Source: Pseudomonas sp. (GTDB lineage: Bacteria > Pseudomonadota > Gammaproteobacteria > Pseudomonadales > Pseudomonadaceae). Taken from it: DNA of 62,438 nucleotides. Made by a program: the position numbers and the translations under genes. Where the stretch lies: the NCBI GenBank assembly GCA_030603065.1, contig JAUVYN010000010.1:1-62438 (forward strand), in the 5' to 3' direction. Positions 39,997 through 48,410 of this stretch are shown here, in pieces. The first letter of the stretch is position 1. The number at the start of each line of letters is the position of its first letter. The notes beneath the pieces are model-generated. The model was not told the origin of the DNA. It was given only the letters and a program-made list of their open reading frames with translations, and did not search any database.

Positions 39997-40524
39997 GTGA
40001 GCCTTCCCGACTGGCATAGCGCCAAAAACTCCGATCATTTGCCAGACCATCCACTCGCCGACTGGCTGATCGACGAAGGGTCACTGACCCGCCGCCTGCG
40101 TGACGCCGGGGAGGGCGATTTTCGTGTCGAATTGCTGGGCCAGGGACGACGACCGGCCCGATTCGACGAAGCGGCGGCGCTGAAATTGAGCGAAGGGAAG
40201 GAACTGTGGGTCCGTGAAGTGCTGCTGCACACTGCTGGCGCACCTCGGGTCTTTGCCCGCAGCGTCGCTCCGCTTGCCAGCCTGGAAGCCTCCAGCCTGA
40301 ACCTGACCGAGCTTGGCAACCGCAGCCTGGGCGAACTGCTGTTCACCGACGCGCAGATCCGTCGCGGTCCGATCGAGGTGAGTCGCTACCCGGCCGCCTG
40401 GCTTCCGCCAGCGGTACGCAGTGAGGGCTGCTGGGCGCGGCGTTCACGTTTCGCTGACGGCCGGTTGCAGCTACTCGTTTGTGAAGTATTCTTGGACGGC
40501 TGGCCCCCCGCCAGCAAACCTTAA
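39997..40524 (+). CDS. ubiC: Chorismate lyase
   Basis: The 175-residue enzyme removes pyruvate from chorismate to give 4-hydroxybenzoate, the first step to ubiquinone. It contains LWVREVLLH, VFARSVAPLASLEA and the active-site glutamate in LLVCEVFLDGW. The start codon is GTG at 39997. It is followed 15 bp later by ubiA, whose product uses 4-hydroxybenzoate, so the pair forms an operon. Confidence 0.93.
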   Translation: MSLPDWHSAKNSDHLPDHPLADWLIDEGSLTRRLRDAGEGDFRVELLGQGRRPARFDEAAALKLSEGKELWVREVLLHTAGAPRVFARSVAPLASLEASSLNLTELGNRSLGELLFTDAQIRRGPIEVSRYPAAWLPPAVRSEGCWARRSRFADGRLQLLVCEVFLDGWPPASKP

Positions 40525-40539
40525 CGAGGGAGAGTCATC

Positions 40540-41430
40540 TTGTTCGGCCTGTTGAGCAAATCCCTGGGGCGCTTGCATCCCCGAGCTCAGGACTTTATCC
40601 AGCTGACGCGTCTCGATCGCCCGATCGGAACCTATCTGTTGCTCTGGCCCACGCTCTGGGCGCTGTGGATCGCCGCCGAAGGGGTGCCCAGCCTGCGGGT
40701 GCTGTTCATCTTCGTCATCGGAGTCTTTCTGATGCGTGCCGCCGGCTGCGTGATCAACGATTATGCCGACCGCCACATCGACGGACATGTCGCTAGAACC
40801 AGGGACCGCCCCCTGGCCACGGGACGCGTCAACGAGAAGGAGGCGCTGACCCTGTTCGCCATCCTGGTCGGACTCAGTGCTATGCTGGTGCTTCTGACCA
40901 ATCGGCTGACCATTGCACTCGCCTTTGGCGGAATCGCCCTGGCGGTCACCTACCCCTTCTGCAAGCGATTCACTTTTTATCCCCAGCTGGTTCTCGGCGC
41001 CGCCTTTTCCTGGGCAATTCCCATGGCGTTCGCCGCACAGACCAACGAATTGCCAGTTGCACTCTGGCTCCTGTACCTGGCCAACCTGCTGTGGACCGTG
41101 GCCTACGACACCCAGTACGCCATGTGCGATCGGGAGGATGACCTGAAGATCGGCGTAAAATCCACCGCCATCCTGTTCGGGGAGGCCGACCGGGCGATCA
41201 TCGGCGCACTGCAGGCACTGACGATCATCTGTTTGCTGCTGGTCGGTACCCGATTCGCCCTGGGCATGTATTACTACCTGGGCCTGCTGGCGATGCTGAT
41301 CAGTTTCGGCTGGCAGCACTGGCTGATCCGTGATCGAGATCCAGCCGCCTGCCTCACCGCGTTTCGCGCCAATCACTGGAGCGGCATGCTGGTATTTTTC
41401 GGGCTCGCTCTGGACATGGCGCTGAATTGA
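40540..41430 (+). CDS. ubiA: 4-hydroxybenzoate octaprenyltransferase
   Basis: The 296-residue membrane prenyltransferase attaches the polyprenyl tail to 4-hydroxybenzoate. Both Mg2+-diphosphate motifs are present: [23 protein letters not shown] and [23 protein letters not shown]. It is predicted to have about nine membrane helices. The start is TTG at 40540 with GAGGGAGAG just upstream; a start at this codon gives the usual MF..L N-terminus before [20 protein letters not shown]. Confidence 0.94.
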   Translation: MFGLLSKSLGRLHPRAQDFIQLTRLDRPIGTYLLLWPTLWALWIAAEGVPSLRVLFIFVIGVFLMRAAGCVINDYADRHIDGHVARTRDRPLATGRVNEKEALTLFAILVGLSAMLVLLTNRLTIALAFGGIALAVTYPFCKRFTFYPQLVLGAAFSWAIPMAFAAQTNELPVALWLLYLANLLWTVAYDTQYAMCDREDDLKIGVKSTAILFGEADRAIIGALQALTIICLLLVGTRFALGMYYYLGLLAMLISFGWQHWLIRDRDPAACLTAFRANHWSGMLVFFGLALDMALN

Positions 41431-41459
41431 ACTCAGGCCATGAACGGCGGATTGCCGTC

Positions 41460-41488
41460 GCGTCACGAAAATGCAACAAAACTGTTAT
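41460..41488 (+). promoter_or_regulatory. Pho-box candidate upstream of phoB
   Basis: Three 7-mers at 11-bp period, GCGTCAC (41460-41466), ATGCAAC (41471-41477) and CTGTTAT (41482-41488), have A-rich spacers. Only the last is a close match to CTGTCAT (6/7). A TAGGAT hexamer at 41505-41510 could be the -10. Autoregulation by PhoB is expected from known systems. Confidence 0.45.
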
Positions 41489-41531
41489 CTAATCGGCGCA
41501 GGACTAGGATTGTAACGAGGCGATGACACCC

Positions 41532-42221
41532 ATGGCGGTAAAGAAAATCCTGATCGTGGACGACGAAGCGCCCATTCGTGAAATGATCGCGGTGGCTCTG
41601 GAAATGGCCGGCTACGAGTGTCTCGAAGCCGAGAACACCCAGCAGGCACACGCCAGTATCATCGACAGTAGGCCGGACCTCATCCTGCTCGACTGGATGC
41701 TTCCGGGCACCACCGGCATAGAGCTGGCCCGCCGCCTCAAACGCGACGAACTCACCGCCTCGATCCCGATCATCATGCTCACCGCCAAGGGCGAAGAAGA
41801 CAACAAGATTCAGGGGCTGGAGGTCGGCGCCGATGACTACATCACCAAACCCTTCTCTCCCCGGGAACTGGTGGCTCGACTCAAGGCGGTACTTCGCCGC
41901 GCCGGATCGGTGGATAACGAAACCCCGATCGAAGTGGACGGACTAATGCTCGATCCGGTCGGCCACCGCGTCACCATTGACCAGCAGCCGGCTGAAATGG
42001 GCCCGACCGAGTATCGTCTCCTGCAGTTCTTCATGACCCATCAGGAGCGCGCTTATACTCGTGGTCAATTGCTCGATCAGGTCTGGGGCGGTAACGTCTA
42101 CGTCGAGGAACGCACCGTGGATGTGCACATTCGCCGGCTACGCAAGGCGCTTGGAGCCAATTACGAACATTTGGTCCAGACCGTGCGCGGCACAGGTTAC
42201 CGCTTTTCCACGCGCACCTGA
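41532..42221 (+). CDS. phoB: Phosphate regulon response regulator PhoB
   Basis: The 229-residue OmpR-family regulator has a receiver domain with acidic pocket D10-D11, phosphorylation site D54 (LLDWMLPG) and K in TKPFSPREL, then a winged-helix DNA-binding domain ([45 protein letters not shown]). It is nearly identical in layout to P. aeruginosa PhoB and binds Pho boxes. ATG 41532 lies 11 bases after GAGG and gives the known start; ATG 41523 would be only two bases from it. Confidence 0.96.
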   Translation: MAVKKILIVDDEAPIREMIAVALEMAGYECLEAENTQQAHASIIDSRPDLILLDWMLPGTTGIELARRLKRDELTASIPIIMLTAKGEEDNKIQGLEVGADDYITKPFSPRELVARLKAVLRRAGSVDNETPIEVDGLMLDPVGHRVTIDQQPAEMGPTEYRLLQFFMTHQERAYTRGQLLDQVWGGNVYVEERTVDVHIRRLRKALGANYEHLVQTVRGTGYRFSTRT

Positions 42222-42268
42222 GCCAGGCCAGCCGACATGCCGACGCGGGGCAGCGAAGAGGGTTGGTG

Positions 42269-43591
42269 GTGACGACAAACTGGTTCCGAGCGGTGATCAA
42301 TCGGCTCTTCTGGCTACTGCTCGGCTGTCTGCTGGTCGGACTGATCACAGGCGAGTTCGCCTGGGCCCTGGTCGCCGGTCTGGCTATATACCTGGCCTGG
42401 ACGTTGCGCCAGATGTTGCGTTTTCATCACTGGCTTCGCAACAGTCCGAACGAACCCCCACCAGAAGCTCGCGGTATCTGGGGCGAGATCTTCGACACCC
42501 TGTATCACATGCAGCGTCGCGACAGCCGGCGACGGCTTCGACTGCAGATGGTCATCGACCGAATCCAGACCTCTACCGCCGCACTGCGTGATGCCGTGGT
42601 GATGATCGATGGTGATGGCCATCTGGAGTGGTGGAACCATGCCGCCGAGCGCCTGCTCGGCCTGCGCGCCCCTGACGACAGTGGGCAGCACGTGACCAAT
42701 CTCATTCGCGACCCGCGCTTCGTGGCCTATTTCGACGAAGGCACCTTCCGCGATCCTCTCGACATACCCTCGCCCATCGATCCGGGTAGTTGGCTGCAAT
42801 ACACGGTCACCCGGTACGGTCGGGGTGACCGGCTCATGGTGGTCAGAGACATTACGCGTCTGCATAACCTCGAGCAGATGCGCAAGGACTTCGTGGCCAA
42901 CGTGTCGCACGAGTTGCGCACACCGCTTACGGTGATTGTCGGGTATCTGGAGACCATGCTGGACGCCGAGGACCAGGGCAACCCGCGCTGGCGCAGGCCC
43001 TTGCAACAGATGCAGCAGCAGGCCCGGCGGATGCAGACGCTCCTCAATGACCTGCTACTGTTGGCACGCCTTGAAACATCCAACAACGCGCTGGACGAGC
43101 AGCCGGTACAGATCGATAGCCTGCTCGAGACCATCCATCGTGACGCCAGGGCGCTGTCCGGTGAGCGCGGTCATCAGATCACGCTCGACGTAGTCGCGCC
43201 CAGAGCCTTGCGCGGCAACGAGAGCGAGCTGCGCAGCGCCTTTTCCAACCTGGTGTTCAACGCGGTCAAATACACCCCGGACCGGGGCGAAATCGCCATT
43301 CAATGGTGGGAGGATGAGCGTGGCGGGCACCTGGCGGTACGCGACAATGGCGTGGGCATTGCACCGGAACATATCGGCCGACTGACCGAGCGCTTCTACC
43401 GGGTGGACTCCAGCCGCAGCACCCACACCGGCGGCACCGGCCTGGGACTTGCCATCGTGAAACACGTGCTGCTGCGTCATCAAGGCAAGTTGCAGGTGTC
43501 CAGCACCCCCGGTAAAGGCAGTACCTTCACATGCCATTTTCCGGCAGAACGGCTGATCGAGGCCGGGCCCGGGCTACCGGCAGGCCACTGA
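42269..43591 (+). CDS. phoR: Phosphate regulon sensor histidine kinase PhoR
   Basis: The 440-residue kinase has one membrane hairpin (about 10-46), a PAS domain (about 95-195), the dimerisation domain with H214 in FVANVSHELRTPL and an ATPase domain with NLVFNAVKYTP, DNGVGI and GGTGLGLAIVKH. It phosphorylates PhoB in low phosphate and receives the signal from PstSCAB-PhoU. The small periplasmic part is as in other PhoR proteins. Three start codons in a row are possible (TTG 42263, GTG 42266, GTG 42269); the last has AGAGGG six bases upstream. Confidence 0.95.
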   Translation: MTTNWFRAVINRLFWLLLGCLLVGLITGEFAWALVAGLAIYLAWTLRQMLRFHHWLRNSPNEPPPEARGIWGEIFDTLYHMQRRDSRRRLRLQMVIDRIQTSTAALRDAVVMIDGDGHLEWWNHAAERLLGLRAPDDSGQHVTNLIRDPRFVAYFDEGTFRDPLDIPSPIDPGSWLQYTVTRYGRGDRLMVVRDITRLHNLEQMRKDFVANVSHELRTPLTVIVGYLETMLDAEDQGNPRWRRPLQQMQQQARRMQTLLNDLLLLARLETSNNALDEQPVQIDSLLETIHRDARALSGERGHQITLDVVAPRALRGNESELRSAFSNLVFNAVKYTPDRGEIAIQWWEDERGGHLAVRDNGVGIAPEHIGRLTERFYRVDSSRSTHTGGTGLGLAIVKHVLLRHQGKLQVSSTPGKGSTFTCHFPAERLIEAGPGLPAGH

Positions 43592-43598
43592 AGGAAGG

Positions 43599-44498
43599 TC
43601 AGGCGCCTGGCGAATAGTGTTGCTGGGCTGTGCCCGAGGCGATCAGCCGCGACAGGTAATTGAGCTTTTCCGGGTCCTGATCGACGAACTTCAGCGTCAC
43701 TCTGATCCATTCGCAGTCCATGCGGGGTTCCAGCGAAGCCATTGCATGCACATAGACGTTTATGCGTGCCACCGAACGATCGCGATCCTGCTCCAGGTCC
43801 AGCACACCACTCTCGAACAATTGCGGTAACCGCTCGCCGCGGCGCACCACGATCAATGCATCACGCAGGCTGAGTGTCTTGATCACGCAGGCGAACTGCT
43901 GGCCCGGCAAGCGCAGCTGAGCCTGTCCCTTGACGCCTTCTGCTGCGAGGGCTTCACGTTGCTCCGGCTCCGCCTGGGGCCGCGAAACCTGGGTCGGCGG
44001 CGACGAGGCGGGGGCTGCTGGTTGCTCGATGCGCCGCCCGGCAGTTAGATGGGCGATGGTATCCTGGGCCGCACCCGTGCTGGGGCGCGGCACATTCGTC
44101 TGCAACAGACTCAGCTTGCCGGCGCGTTGCAGCGCCTTGCGCACCTTGGCGATGAGCTGCTCGTTGCTGAAGGGCTTGCCGATGTAATCACTGACGCCTG
44201 CCTGGATCGCCTCAACGACGTTTTCCTTGTCGCCGCGGCTGGTGACCATGATGAAGGGAATCTTGCTTGCGTCAGGCTGCGCTCGGAACCACTTGAGCAG
44301 CTCCAGACCACTCAGCTCGGGCATTTCCCAGTCACAGAGAACCAGATCAAAGGCAGTGCGACTGAGCACCTGCTGCGCCTTGCGCCCATTGTTGGCCTCT
44401 TCTATCAGCAAACCCGGGAAGTTGCTGCGCAGCGCCTTCTTCACCAGGTCACGGATGAACGGAGCGTCATCAACCACCAGAACCGAGACTTTCGCCAT
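43599..44498 (-). CDS. Response regulator with PilZ-like C-terminal domain
   Basis: The 299-residue protein has a receiver domain (about 1-125) with D10-D11, phosphorylation site D56 (LVLCDWEMPE) and K in GKPFSNEQL, a proline/glutamine-rich linker (about 135-185) and a C-terminal region (about 190-290; GQAQLRLPGQQFACVIKTLSLRDALIVVRRGERLP) that looks like a PilZ fold. The RxxxR and D/NxSxxG motifs needed to bind c-di-GMP are not clear, so it may be a non-binding PilZ. It is a conserved neighbour of phoR in Pseudomonas. The start has AAGGGA upstream. It is convergent with phoR with a gap of only 7 bp. Confidence 0.75.
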   Translation of the reverse strand: MAKVSVLVVDDAPFIRDLVKKALRSNFPGLLIEEANNGRKAQQVLSRTAFDLVLCDWEMPELSGLELLKWFRAQPDASKIPFIMVTSRGDKENVVEAIQAGVSDYIGKPFSNEQLIAKVRKALQRAGKLSLLQTNVPRPSTGAAQDTIAHLTAGRRIEQPAAPASSPPTQVSRPQAEPEQREALAAEGVKGQAQLRLPGQQFACVIKTLSLRDALIVVRRGERLPQLFESGVLDLEQDRDRSVARINVYVHAMASLEPRMDCEWIRVTLKFVDQDPEKLNYLSRLIASGTAQQHYSPGA

Positions 44499-44727
44499 GT
44501 ATATTCCCTTGTTTTCACAACTTGCAAGCTTAGCCTACCCGGGAGATAAACCACAGCCTTGCGATAGAACCGAACATAGGGCCAGGTCTACCAGACACGC
44601 CATGCGACAAACAGACACTTGCCTAAAGGGAATCAAAGCAGCAAATTATGAGTCAATAACTGCGCGACCGGATTTTTTTGCTACTAACAAGCAGGACACC
44701 TGCGACCCAGCCTTTTGAGGACAATCC
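44499..44727. other. Divergent intergenic region
   Basis: This 229-bp gap separates the response regulator and the cytochrome c gene. It contains an 8-bp palindrome CTTGCAAG at 44521-44528 and an A/T-rich part, but no convincing promoter or RNA gene was recognised. Confidence 0.4.
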
Positions 44728-45039
44728 ATGAAAAAACACCTGATTCCCCTGATCGCCGCCGGCGCGCTCTTCTCGGCCCAAGCGGCACTCGCCGATGGCG
44801 AGGCCCTCTTCAAGAGCAAGCCCTGCGTCGCATGCCACGCTCTGGAAACAAAAATGGTTGGACCTTCCTTGAAGGACGTGGCCGAACGTTACGAGAACAA
44901 CGAAGAGTCGGTTGCCACTGTGGCCAGCCACATCAAGAATGGCGTATCCGGTCTCTGGGGCCAGATTCCGATGCCCCCCAACCAGGTCACTGATGAAGAA
45001 GCCACTCAGTTGGCCGAGTGGATTCTCAGCCTGAACTGA
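44728..45039 (+). CDS. Cytochrome c-551/c5 family protein
   Basis: The 103-residue periplasmic cytochrome has a signal peptide (cleaved near ALA-DGE, residue 22), a heme site CVACH (33-37) and the distal methionine M82 in GQIPMPPN. Length and layout are those of cytochrome c-551/c-552 electron carriers. It may pass electrons between the bc1 complex and a terminal oxidase or peroxidase; the partner is not known. A perfect terminator follows. Confidence 0.92.
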   Translation: MKKHLIPLIAAGALFSAQAALADGEALFKSKPCVACHALETKMVGPSLKDVAERYENNEESVATVASHIKNGVSGLWGQIPMPPNQVTDEEATQLAEWILSLN

Positions 45040-45053
45040 GCCCCGCTTCAGAT

Positions 45054-45084
45054 ACGAAAAAGCCCGCAATGCGGGCTTTTTCGT
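45054..45084. terminator. Perfect bidirectional terminator
   Basis: ACGAAAAAGCCCGC (45054-45067) and GCGGGCTTTTTCGT (45071-45084) form a 14-bp perfect stem with loop AAT and T/A tracts on both strands. It ends the cytochrome gene and the pst-phoU operon. Confidence 0.92.
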
Positions 45085-45107
45085 TCTCGGACGGTCGCTA
45101 AGGCGCG

Positions 45108-45827
45108 TTATTCCTTGCGCGCTTCCTCTTCCATCTTTTTCAGGCCGATATGCCGCACATCGGTGCCCTTCACCAGGTAGATCACCTGTTCGGATACGTT
45201 GCGTGCATGGTCACCGACCCGCTCCAGCGAACGCAGCACCCACAGAATGCTCAGGACACGGCTGATCGAGCGCGGGTCTTCCATCATGTAGGTGACCATC
45301 TCGCGCATCGCGGTCTTGTACTCCTGGTCGACCATCTTGTCCTCCCGCGCGACGGCGAACGCCAGCTCACTGTCGGAGCGGGCGAACGCATCCAGTGCAT
45401 CCTGCACCATCTTGCGCACGTGATGCCCGATGTGTCGGCACTCCACGTAACCACGAGGTGACTGACCCTCTTCGACCAGCTGCAGGGCACGCTTGGCGAT
45501 CTTCGAGGCTTCGTCTCCGATACGCTCCAGGTCGACGATGATCTTGCTGATGCTCATCACTAGCCGCAGATCGCTGGCAGCAGGCTGACGCCGCGCCAGA
45601 ATGCGCATGCACTCCTCGTCGATCTGGCGCTCCATCTGGTTGATGGAATGGTCATTCAGGCGTACCTGCTCGGCCATCTTGCCATCGCCTTCGATCAGCG
45701 CGGTAATGGCGTCACTGACCTGCTTTTCCACCAGCCCGCCCATTTCCAGCATCTGGGTGCGGATGGCCTCCAGCTCCTCATTGAACTGAGCGGAGATGTG
45801 TTGATTGAACAGCTCTTTGTCCGGCAT
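45108..45827 (-). CDS. phoU: Phosphate signalling protein PhoU
   Basis: The 239-residue all-helical protein has two PhoU repeats with metal-binding E/D patterns (RQIDEECMRILARRQP, MSISKIIVDLERIGDEASKIAKRAL and LWVLRSLERVGDHARNVSEQVIYL). PhoU links the Pst transporter with PhoR and represses the regulon when phosphate is ample. ATG 45827 has GGAG eight bases upstream; the longer frame is not conserved. It is the last gene of the pst operon, 19 bp after pstB. Confidence 0.96.
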   Translation of the reverse strand: MPDKELFNQHISAQFNEELEAIRTQMLEMGGLVEKQVSDAITALIEGDGKMAEQVRLNDHSINQMERQIDEECMRILARRQPAASDLRLVMSISKIIVDLERIGDEASKIAKRALQLVEEGQSPRGYVECRHIGHHVRKMVQDALDAFARSDSELAFAVAREDKMVDQEYKTAMREMVTYMMEDPRSISRVLSILWVLRSLERVGDHARNVSEQVIYLVKGTDVRHIGLKKMEEEARKE

Positions 45828-45846
45828 GACACATGTCTCCCTGGGC

Positions 45847-46716
45847 TTAGCCGTAACGGCCGGTGATGTAGTCTTCGGTCTGCTTCTTCGAAGGATTGGT
45901 GAACAGCGTGTTGGTATCACCGAACTCGATAAGGTCACCCATGTACATAAAGGCGGTGTAATCCGAAACCCGCGCCGCCTGCTGCATGTTGTGGGTCACG
46001 ATTATGATGGTGTAGTCCTTTTTCAGATCGTTGATCAGCTCTTCGATCTTCAGCGTCGAAATGGGATCCAGCGCCGACGCAGGCTCGTCGAGCAGGATTA
46101 CCTCCGGCTCGATGGCAATGGCCCGGGCGATGACCAGACGCTGCTGCTGACCACCGGACATGCCGAAAGCGTTGTCATTCAGACGGTCCTTCACCTCGTC
46201 CCAGAGGGCAGCCGAACGCAGCGAGCGCTCGACGACTTCATCCAGATCGCGTTTGGATTTGACGCCCTGCAGACGCAGGCCATAGGCGACGTTCTCGTAG
46301 ATCGACTTGGGGAAGGGGTTGGGCTTCTGGAACACCATGCCGACGTTACGACGGAGCTCGGCTACGTCCACGTCGCGGTCGTAGATATTCTTGCCATCCA
46401 TCAGGATCTCGCCGTGAATGCGGCAGATGTCCACCAGATCGTTCATGCGGTTGAAACAGCGCAACAGCGTCGACTTGCCGCAACCGGACGGGCCGATGAA
46501 GGCGGTCACCTTCTTTTCCGGAATGGTCAGATCGATCCCGTTCAGGGCGCGATCATTGCCGTAGAAGAGCTCCAGGTTGTTCACCTGGATCTTGGCCTTT
46601 TCGTTTTCCATGGACAGCACACCACCCTTGTCGGTCAGCGCTTGAGCAGCCGAGAAGGATACCCGATCTTTCTGCTGTGTTGCCTGTGAGTTCATGCTAT
46701 TGGTCTCGGTAATCAT
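45847..46716 (-). CDS. pstB: Phosphate ABC transporter ATP-binding protein PstB
   Basis: The 289-residue ATPase has Walker [10 protein letters not shown], the signature MSGGQQQRL (usually LSGGQ), Walker [14 protein letters not shown] and the switch histidine in IVTHNMQQ. It powers phosphate uptake by PstCA. The N-terminal extension of about 35 residues is normal in Pseudomonas; alternative starts lie at residues 8 and 36. It lies 13 bp after pstA in the same operon. Confidence 0.97.
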   Translation of the reverse strand: MITETNSMNSQATQQKDRVSFSAAQALTDKGGVLSMENEKAKIQVNNLELFYGNDRALNGIDLTIPEKKVTAFIGPSGCGKSTLLRCFNRMNDLVDICRIHGEILMDGKNIYDRDVDVAELRRNVGMVFQKPNPFPKSIYENVAYGLRLQGVKSKRDLDEVVERSLRSAALWDEVKDRLNDNAFGMSGGQQQRLVIARAIAIEPEVILLDEPASALDPISTLKIEELINDLKKDYTIIIVTHNMQQAARVSDYTAFMYMGDLIEFGDTNTLFTNPSKKQTEDYITGRYG

Positions 46717-46729
46717 GTGGTCTGCCCCC

Positions 46730-48394
46730 TTAATCTGACGCGCTGCGATAACGCTCGCGCAGGTGGTTGCGGATGGATATGGCGGTCAGGTTGAGTACCA
46801 CGATCAACAGGACCAGAATCAGAGCGGTAGCGTAAACCAGCGGTCGCGCCGCCTCGACGTTGGGACTCTGGAAGCCGACGTCGTAGATATGGAAGCCGAG
46901 ATGCATGATCTTGCGTTCCATGTGGATGTACGGGAAGGTGCCATCGATCGGCAGGGTCGGCGCCAGCTTGACCACACCGACCAGCATCAGCGGTGCAACC
47001 TCACCCGCAGCCCGGGCGATCGCCAGGATCAGACCGGTCATCATGGCCGGAGTGGCCAGCGGGACGACTACCTTCCACAGGGTCTCGGCCTTGGTCGCGC
47101 CCAGCGCGAGGCTGCCCTGGCGAATGGTACTGGGAATCCGGGCCAGTCCTTCTTCGGTGGAAACGATCACGATCGGCAGGGTCAGCAGCGCCAGGGTCAG
47201 CGACGCCCAGAACAGGCCCGGCGTGCCGAAGGTGGGCGCCGGCAGGGCAGCCTCGTAGAACAGCCGATCGATATTGCCGCCAAGAAAATAGACGAAAAAG
47301 CCCAGGCCGAACACGCCATAGACAATCGAGGGCACGCCTGCCAGGTTGTATACGGAGATCCGGATGATGCGCGTCATCAGGCCCTGCTTGGCGTATTCGC
47401 GAAGATAGATGGCGGCGGCGATACCGAAGGGCGTCACCATGATCGACATGACGAAGACCATGGTCACGGTGCCGAAGATCGCCGGGAAAATGCCGCCTTC
47501 GGTGTTCGCCTCGCGGGGGTCATGGGTCAGGAATTCCCAGATACCGATGAAGTACTGACCGAGCTTGGCCGGAATCGACATGGCGTTAGGTGCGGTTACG
47601 CGGACGATGGTCGCGAAACTGATGTCGACTTCCCGACCCTCGGCGGTGCGCATGCGCAGGGAATCACGACGGGTGCTCTGGTAGAGCGCGTCCAGTTCTT
47701 CGCGCAATTCGCCGAAGTCCGCATTGAGCTGGGCGCTGCGTTCCGCAATGCGCTGGTCGTGATTTTCCCGCTCGACGCCGGAAACACCCTGCAGGTCCAG
47801 ACGACGCTGCTCCAGGCGCAGCTGCTCCAGTTCACTGTTGATTCGGCCGATGCGACGCTTCTCGATCGCCTTGATCTCGTCGTGCAGTACCACACTCCGG
47901 TCAACCGACGCCTGTAGCGCGCTCCAGAAGCCAGCATCGGAAGGACTGATCAGTCGGCCATCCTGGCTCAGGCTGACCGGGTAGCCGTAGAAGTTGCCCC
48001 ATTCACGGCGCTCGAGCACGAAGATGTTGTCCGGATAGCTGAAAGCATCCATCCCGATTTCGGTGTGCCAGATAAAGTCCCGGCCGGTCAGATCCCGGTT
48101 GCCCTGCTTGAACAGGTGGCGGGTCACCAGCTCACGGTCTTCCGGCACGAAGTTGCCGGCGTCCCTGGCTACCGCGGCGGGAATCGTCTGGGAGCGCACC
48201 AGCTCGCCCACCACCAGGGTGCGGTTGCCCTGCTGGTCGGTGATCTGGACCTCGACCACATTGGCCGGCCAGAAGTGGCTGAAGCCGCGCACGGCAATCA
48301 ACCCGATCAGACCAACCACCATGATCATGCACACTGCCACGGCGCCCGCATTCAGCCAGATCCAGGGTGTACCGCTTTTTATCCACGCTTTCAT
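46730..48394 (-). CDS. pstA: Phosphate ABC transporter permease PstA, long form
   Basis: The 554-residue permease is almost twice the length of E. coli PstA. After a first membrane helix (about 12-35) comes a large region outside the membrane (about 40-285), with a charged coiled coil (about 165-235, [20 protein letters not shown]), then the PstA permease core with [20 protein letters not shown] and the EAA-type loop [23 protein letters not shown]. Long PstA is known in Pseudomonas. The start is probably ATG 48394 (AGGTGA upstream); GTG 48403 is the longer option. Confidence 0.95.
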   Translation of the reverse strand: MKAWIKSGTPWIWLNAGAVAVCMIMVVGLIGLIAVRGFSHFWPANVVEVQITDQQGNRTLVVGELVRSQTIPAAVARDAGNFVPEDRELVTRHLFKQGNRDLTGRDFIWHTEIGMDAFSYPDNIFVLERREWGNFYGYPVSLSQDGRLISPSDAGFWSALQASVDRSVVLHDEIKAIEKRRIGRINSELEQLRLEQRRLDLQGVSGVERENHDQRIAERSAQLNADFGELREELDALYQSTRRDSLRMRTAEGREVDISFATIVRVTAPNAMSIPAKLGQYFIGIWEFLTHDPREANTEGGIFPAIFGTVTMVFVMSIMVTPFGIAAAIYLREYAKQGLMTRIIRISVYNLAGVPSIVYGVFGLGFFVYFLGGNIDRLFYEAALPAPTFGTPGLFWASLTLALLTLPIVIVSTEEGLARIPSTIRQGSLALGATKAETLWKVVVPLATPAMMTGLILAIARAAGEVAPLMLVGVVKLAPTLPIDGTFPYIHMERKIMHLGFHIYDVGFQSPNVEAARPLVYATALILVLLIVVLNLTAISIRNHLRERYRSASD

Positions 48395-48410
48395 GTTTTT
48401 CACCTATGGA

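Noticed and set aside
46763-47917. Open frame of 384 codons antisense to pstA
   Set aside because: Rich in Q, R, G and D with no domain; pstA is certain.
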